Below the pieces are notes generated by a model. It did no database searches. It was not told the origin of the DNA and was given only the letters and a program-made list of their open reading frames with translations. The translations under genes were made by a program, and so were the position numbers. Below are positions 61,597 to 64,000 of a DNA stretch of 64,000 nucleotides, in pieces (the first letter of the stretch is position 1; each line of letters begins with the position of its first letter). The DNA comes from Virgifigura sp964551315 (GTDB lineage: Bacteria > Pseudomonadota > Alphaproteobacteria > Dongiales > Dongiaceae): contig CAZKCM010000007.1 in NCBI GenBank assembly GCA_964551315.1, positions 33,945-97,944 of the forward strand. The letters run 5' to 3'.

Positions 61597-62604
61597 TCAG
61601 GCGGCGACGCCGCGGGTCTCCACGAAGCGCTGCATCGCCTCGACCAGATAGTCGCCGTAGCGCACGGGGGCGTAGCGCGGCGGGTCGCCGGCGGGCGACG
61701 GCACGCATTCGATGATCGCGTCCACCGACGGCTCGAAGAAGAACGGCACCGAATGGCGCTCCGCTCCGTTGCCCAGCACGCGGTGCGGCGTGGCGACGAA
61801 CCGATCGTTGGTCCATCGCTGCAGCGCGCCGCCCAGGTTGACGACGTAGCTGCCGGCGATCGGGGGCACGTCGATCCATTTCCCCGCCGCGTTCCGCGCC
61901 TGAAGCCCGCCGACGCTGTCCTGGCGGAGCAGGGTCAGGATTCCCGAATCGACGTGCTCCTTGGCCATGATCGGCAGCCGCCGGCCGTCATGCTCCAGGA
62001 ACGCCGCCTCTTCCACGCCTTCGAGCGACCGCGCCGTGCGGACCGGATAGCGCAGCAGCCGCAGGGTCGAGTTGCTGGCCGCGAAGAACGGGTCGAACCA
62101 GTCCTCGCGCAACCCGAGATACCGTGCGATCGCGTGCATCAGCACCCGCCCGAGGCCCAGCATGTCCCGGTAATAGGCCATGACCTCGGCCCGCCAGCCG
62201 GGCAGGGCCGACTCCGCCGGCCAGGGATTGCGCTCGATCAGCGGATCGTCCAGCGGATAGCCCGGGTCGCCCGGCGCGAACTCGGGGCCGATGTCGATGC
62301 CCTCCTTGTAGGTCAGCTCGCCGTCCGTCACCGGGAAATAGCCGCGATAGATGTTGGCGTTTTCCGGCACGTAGCGCCGGCGGGCGAGGGGCCGCCGCGC
62401 CGCCTCGTCGAGGGTGAAGAAGGCGAGCAGCCGCCGCAATCGCTCCGGCGGGCACAGCGCCTCGATCGCCGCGCCCCGGATGATGAGGAACCCGCTCTCC
62501 TCGCAGGCCCGGCCGATTTCCCGGTCCACCCGCTCGGCCGATCCGCCGGGCTCGAACAGCGGCGTGACGTCGATGACGGGGATGCGGTCGAAACCCTGCG
62601 GCAT
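61597..62604 (-). CDS. 2-oxoglutarate/Fe(II)-dependent oxygenase, isopenicillin-N-synthase family
   Basis: 335 residues. N-terminal DIOX_N region (IPVIDVTPLF, ACEESGFLIIRG) and the 2OG-FeII domain: metal ligands in AKEHVDSGILTLL (His-x-Asp, about 216-218) and ATPHRVLG (about 275), with RHSVPFFFEP supplying the Arg-x-Ser that binds 2-oxoglutarate. Substrate unknown; related bacterial proteins are annotated as thymine dioxygenase-like or gibberellin oxidase-like. Divergent from the alcohol dehydrogenase. Confidence 0.85.
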   Translation of the reverse strand: MPQGFDRIPVIDVTPLFEPGGSAERVDREIGRACEESGFLIIRGAAIEALCPPERLRRLLAFFTLDEAARRPLARRRYVPENANIYRGYFPVTDGELTYKEGIDIGPEFAPGDPGYPLDDPLIERNPWPAESALPGWRAEVMAYYRDMLGLGRVLMHAIARYLGLREDWFDPFFAASNSTLRLLRYPVRTARSLEGVEEAAFLEHDGRRLPIMAKEHVDSGILTLLRQDSVGGLQARNAAGKWIDVPPIAGSYVVNLGGALQRWTNDRFVATPHRVLGNGAERHSVPFFFEPSVDAIIECVPSPAGDPPRYAPVRYGDYLVEAMQRFVETRGVAA

Positions 62605-62771
62605 CCTGGGGCGGCTCCTGTCCGAACGGTCGGTTGCTGGCCGCAAGCGTAGCGGCGCCCTCCGGCCGCCGCAACCGATGCCGGGCAACCAACGCCCGGC
62701 CCAAGGTGTTCGTTGTCCAGTCCACGCCTCGTCGGGCCACCCCGCATCGGGCAAGAAGGGAGAAATCGAAC

Positions 62772-63791
62772 ATGGCGAAAATGCGAGCGGTCCAGGTTGC
62801 GGAGCCGAACGCCCCCCTCGAACTGGTGGAGCGCGACATCCCCGAGCCGGGGCCGGGACAGGTGCGCGTGAAGGTGGAAGCCTGCGGCATCTGTCACAGC
62901 GACGCCTTCGCGACGGAAGGCACCTTCCCCGGGATCTCCTACCCGATCACCCCCGGTCACGAGATCGCCGGGGTGATCGACGCGCTCGGCCCCGAGGTCG
63001 TGCCCTGGCAGGTGGGGCAGCGGGTCGGCGTCGGCTGGCACGGCGGGCATTGCGGCCGGTGCGACCGCTGCCGCCGCGGCGACTTCATCAACTGCCGCTA
63101 CGGCCAGGTCCCCGGCATCACCTATGACGGCGGCTACGCCGACTACATGGTGGCCCCGGCGGAGGCGCTGGCCCTGATCCCGGACGACCTCGCGGCGGTC
63201 GAGGCGGCGCCGCTGCTCTGCGCCGGCATCACCACCTACAACGCGCTGCGGAACAGCCGGGCGCGCGCGGGCGACCGGGTCGCGATCCTCGGCATCGGCG
63301 GCCTCGGCCATCTCGCCGTCCAGTTCGCCGCGAAGATGGGGTTCGAGACGGTGGCGATCGCCCGCGGGCGGGAGAAGGAGCCGCTCGCCCGCCGGCTCGG
63401 GGCCCATCACTACTTCGACAGCGAATCGGACGACGCGGCGGCGGAGCTCGCCGAGCTCGGCGGCGCCCGCGTGATCCTCGCCACCGCGACGAGCGCGAAG
63501 GCGATGACCGCGGTGATCGACGGGTTGAGCGAGAACGGCACCCTCCTGGTGGTCGGCGCCTCGGCCGAGCCGATCGAGGTCACGCCCCTGCAGCTCATCG
63601 CCGGGCGCCGGTCCGTCAGCGGCTGGCCCTCGGGCACGGCGAGCGATTCGGAGGACACGCTGGCCTTCAGCGCGCTCACCGGCGTGCGCCCGATGATCGA
63701 GACCATGCCGCTGGAACGCGCGGCCGAGGCCTTCGACCGGATGATGAGCGGCCAGGCCCGCTTCCGCATGGTGCTCACCACCGGAAACTGA
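62772..63791 (+). CDS. Zinc-containing alcohol dehydrogenase
   Basis: 339 residues of the MDR family. Catalytic zinc ligands in CGICHSDAF and GHEIAG, structural zinc cysteines in CGRCDRCRRGDFINC, NAD(P) fold GIGGLGHLAVQFAAKMG. Similar to AdhA/AdhP-type enzymes acting on simple primary alcohols or aldehydes. No signal; cytoplasmic. Followed by a strong palindrome. Confidence 0.9.
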   Translation: MAKMRAVQVAEPNAPLELVERDIPEPGPGQVRVKVEACGICHSDAFATEGTFPGISYPITPGHEIAGVIDALGPEVVPWQVGQRVGVGWHGGHCGRCDRCRRGDFINCRYGQVPGITYDGGYADYMVAPAEALALIPDDLAAVEAAPLLCAGITTYNALRNSRARAGDRVAILGIGGLGHLAVQFAAKMGFETVAIARGREKEPLARRLGAHHYFDSESDDAAAELAELGGARVILATATSAKAMTAVIDGLSENGTLLVVGASAEPIEVTPLQLIAGRRSVSGWPSGTASDSEDTLAFSALTGVRPMIETMPLERAAEAFDRMMSGQARFRMVLTTGN

Positions 63792-63825
63792 CGGACGGCG
63801 TCCGACGGGCGGTCGTCCCCTCGGG

Positions 63826-63867
63826 CGGTCCGCCCCCTCCCCCTCGATGGGGGGAGGGGGCGGACCG
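63826..63867 (+). terminator. 42-base GC-rich palindrome after the alcohol dehydrogenase
   Basis: CGGTCCGCCCCCTCCCCC pairs with its complement across a 5-base loop, starting 34 bases after the stop. Probably a terminator, and also the first unit of a repeated C-rich/G-rich element. Confidence 0.6.
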
Positions 63868-64000
63868 TAAGGTCGCAAAGATCGTCCCCCTCCCCTTGCG
63901 GGAGGGGGCAGGGGGAGGGGGGCCGGACGCGATCGCCCCGCCGCGCGCCCTCCGCTTCAAACCCGCCTCCCTCCGCGCTACAGTCGCCTCGGAAAACGAG
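63868..64000. repeat. C-rich/G-rich intergenic repeat units
   Basis: GTCCCCCTCCCCTTGCGGGA and the G-runs that follow (63885-63922) are a second variant of the unit at 63826-63867. No gene is supported to the end of the window. Confidence 0.5.

Overview
The window is about 64 kb of GC-rich (roughly two thirds G+C) bacterial chromosome. It carries one 100-base run of N (36625-36724), so it is a scaffold with a contig join. Gene content points to an alphaproteobacterium: a hemP-receptor-hmuSTUV heme locus, an MttB-superfamily methyltransferase beside a dimethylglycine-dehydrogenase-like flavoprotein, GcvA-type LysR regulators and a DsbA-NhaA fusion. A Rhodospirillales-like lineage is my inference; no rRNA or species marker is present.

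Layout. 1-3.5 kb: end of a quinol nitric oxide reductase gene, a CopD-like membrane protein, a CBS-BON protein, a small membrane protein and an AhpD-like protein. 3.6-8.3 kb: a DEAD-box RNA helicase with a DbpA-type C-terminal domain, then a two-gene exported molybdenum hydroxylase. 8.4-12.1 kb: an OmpR-type two-component system surrounded by three very small envelope-protein genes. Each small gene is preceded by a copy of the same 82-nt non-coding module, and this is the most novel-looking signal in the window. 12.2-17.6 kb: a TetR repressor and an RND efflux adaptor/pump pair, with two matching palindromic operators. 17.6-22 kb: two unknown small genes, a membrane protein with a recognisable but unnamed motif, a methyltransferase, and a DsbA-NhaA fusion.

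22-33.3 kb is a catabolic block: an SDR, a DDAH/arginine-deiminase-like hydrolase coupled to a PotABCD-type ABC importer, a LysR regulator, an AbgB-like M20 amidohydrolase, D-amino acid dehydrogenase and alanine racemase. It looks built to import and dismantle a nitrogen-rich small molecule. 33.3-39.6 kb is a stress/translation neighbourhood: three GreA/Rnk C-terminal-domain proteins (one with a fused zinc ribbon, one with a separate zinc ribbon gene in front), MgtC-like protein, PtsN, a ribosome hibernation factor cut by the assembly gap, and an HD-domain protein.

39.6-46.2 kb is a complete heme-uptake locus behind a Fur-like box. 46.2-49.3 kb holds two EamA exporters and a LysR regulator. 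49.7-53.1 kb is an IclR regulator, a PhyH dioxygenase and an orphan family-5 solute-binding protein. 53.2-60.9 kb runs kbl-tdh-mttB-like-DMGDH-like on the minus strand with a divergent LysR gene, a layout for demethylating methylated amines to glycine and for threonine/glycine turnover. 60.9-64 kb: an EF-hand secreted protein, an IPNS-like dioxygenase, a zinc alcohol dehydrogenase, and GC-rich palindromic repeats at the edge. I see no tRNA, rRNA, CRISPR array, transposase or phage gene.
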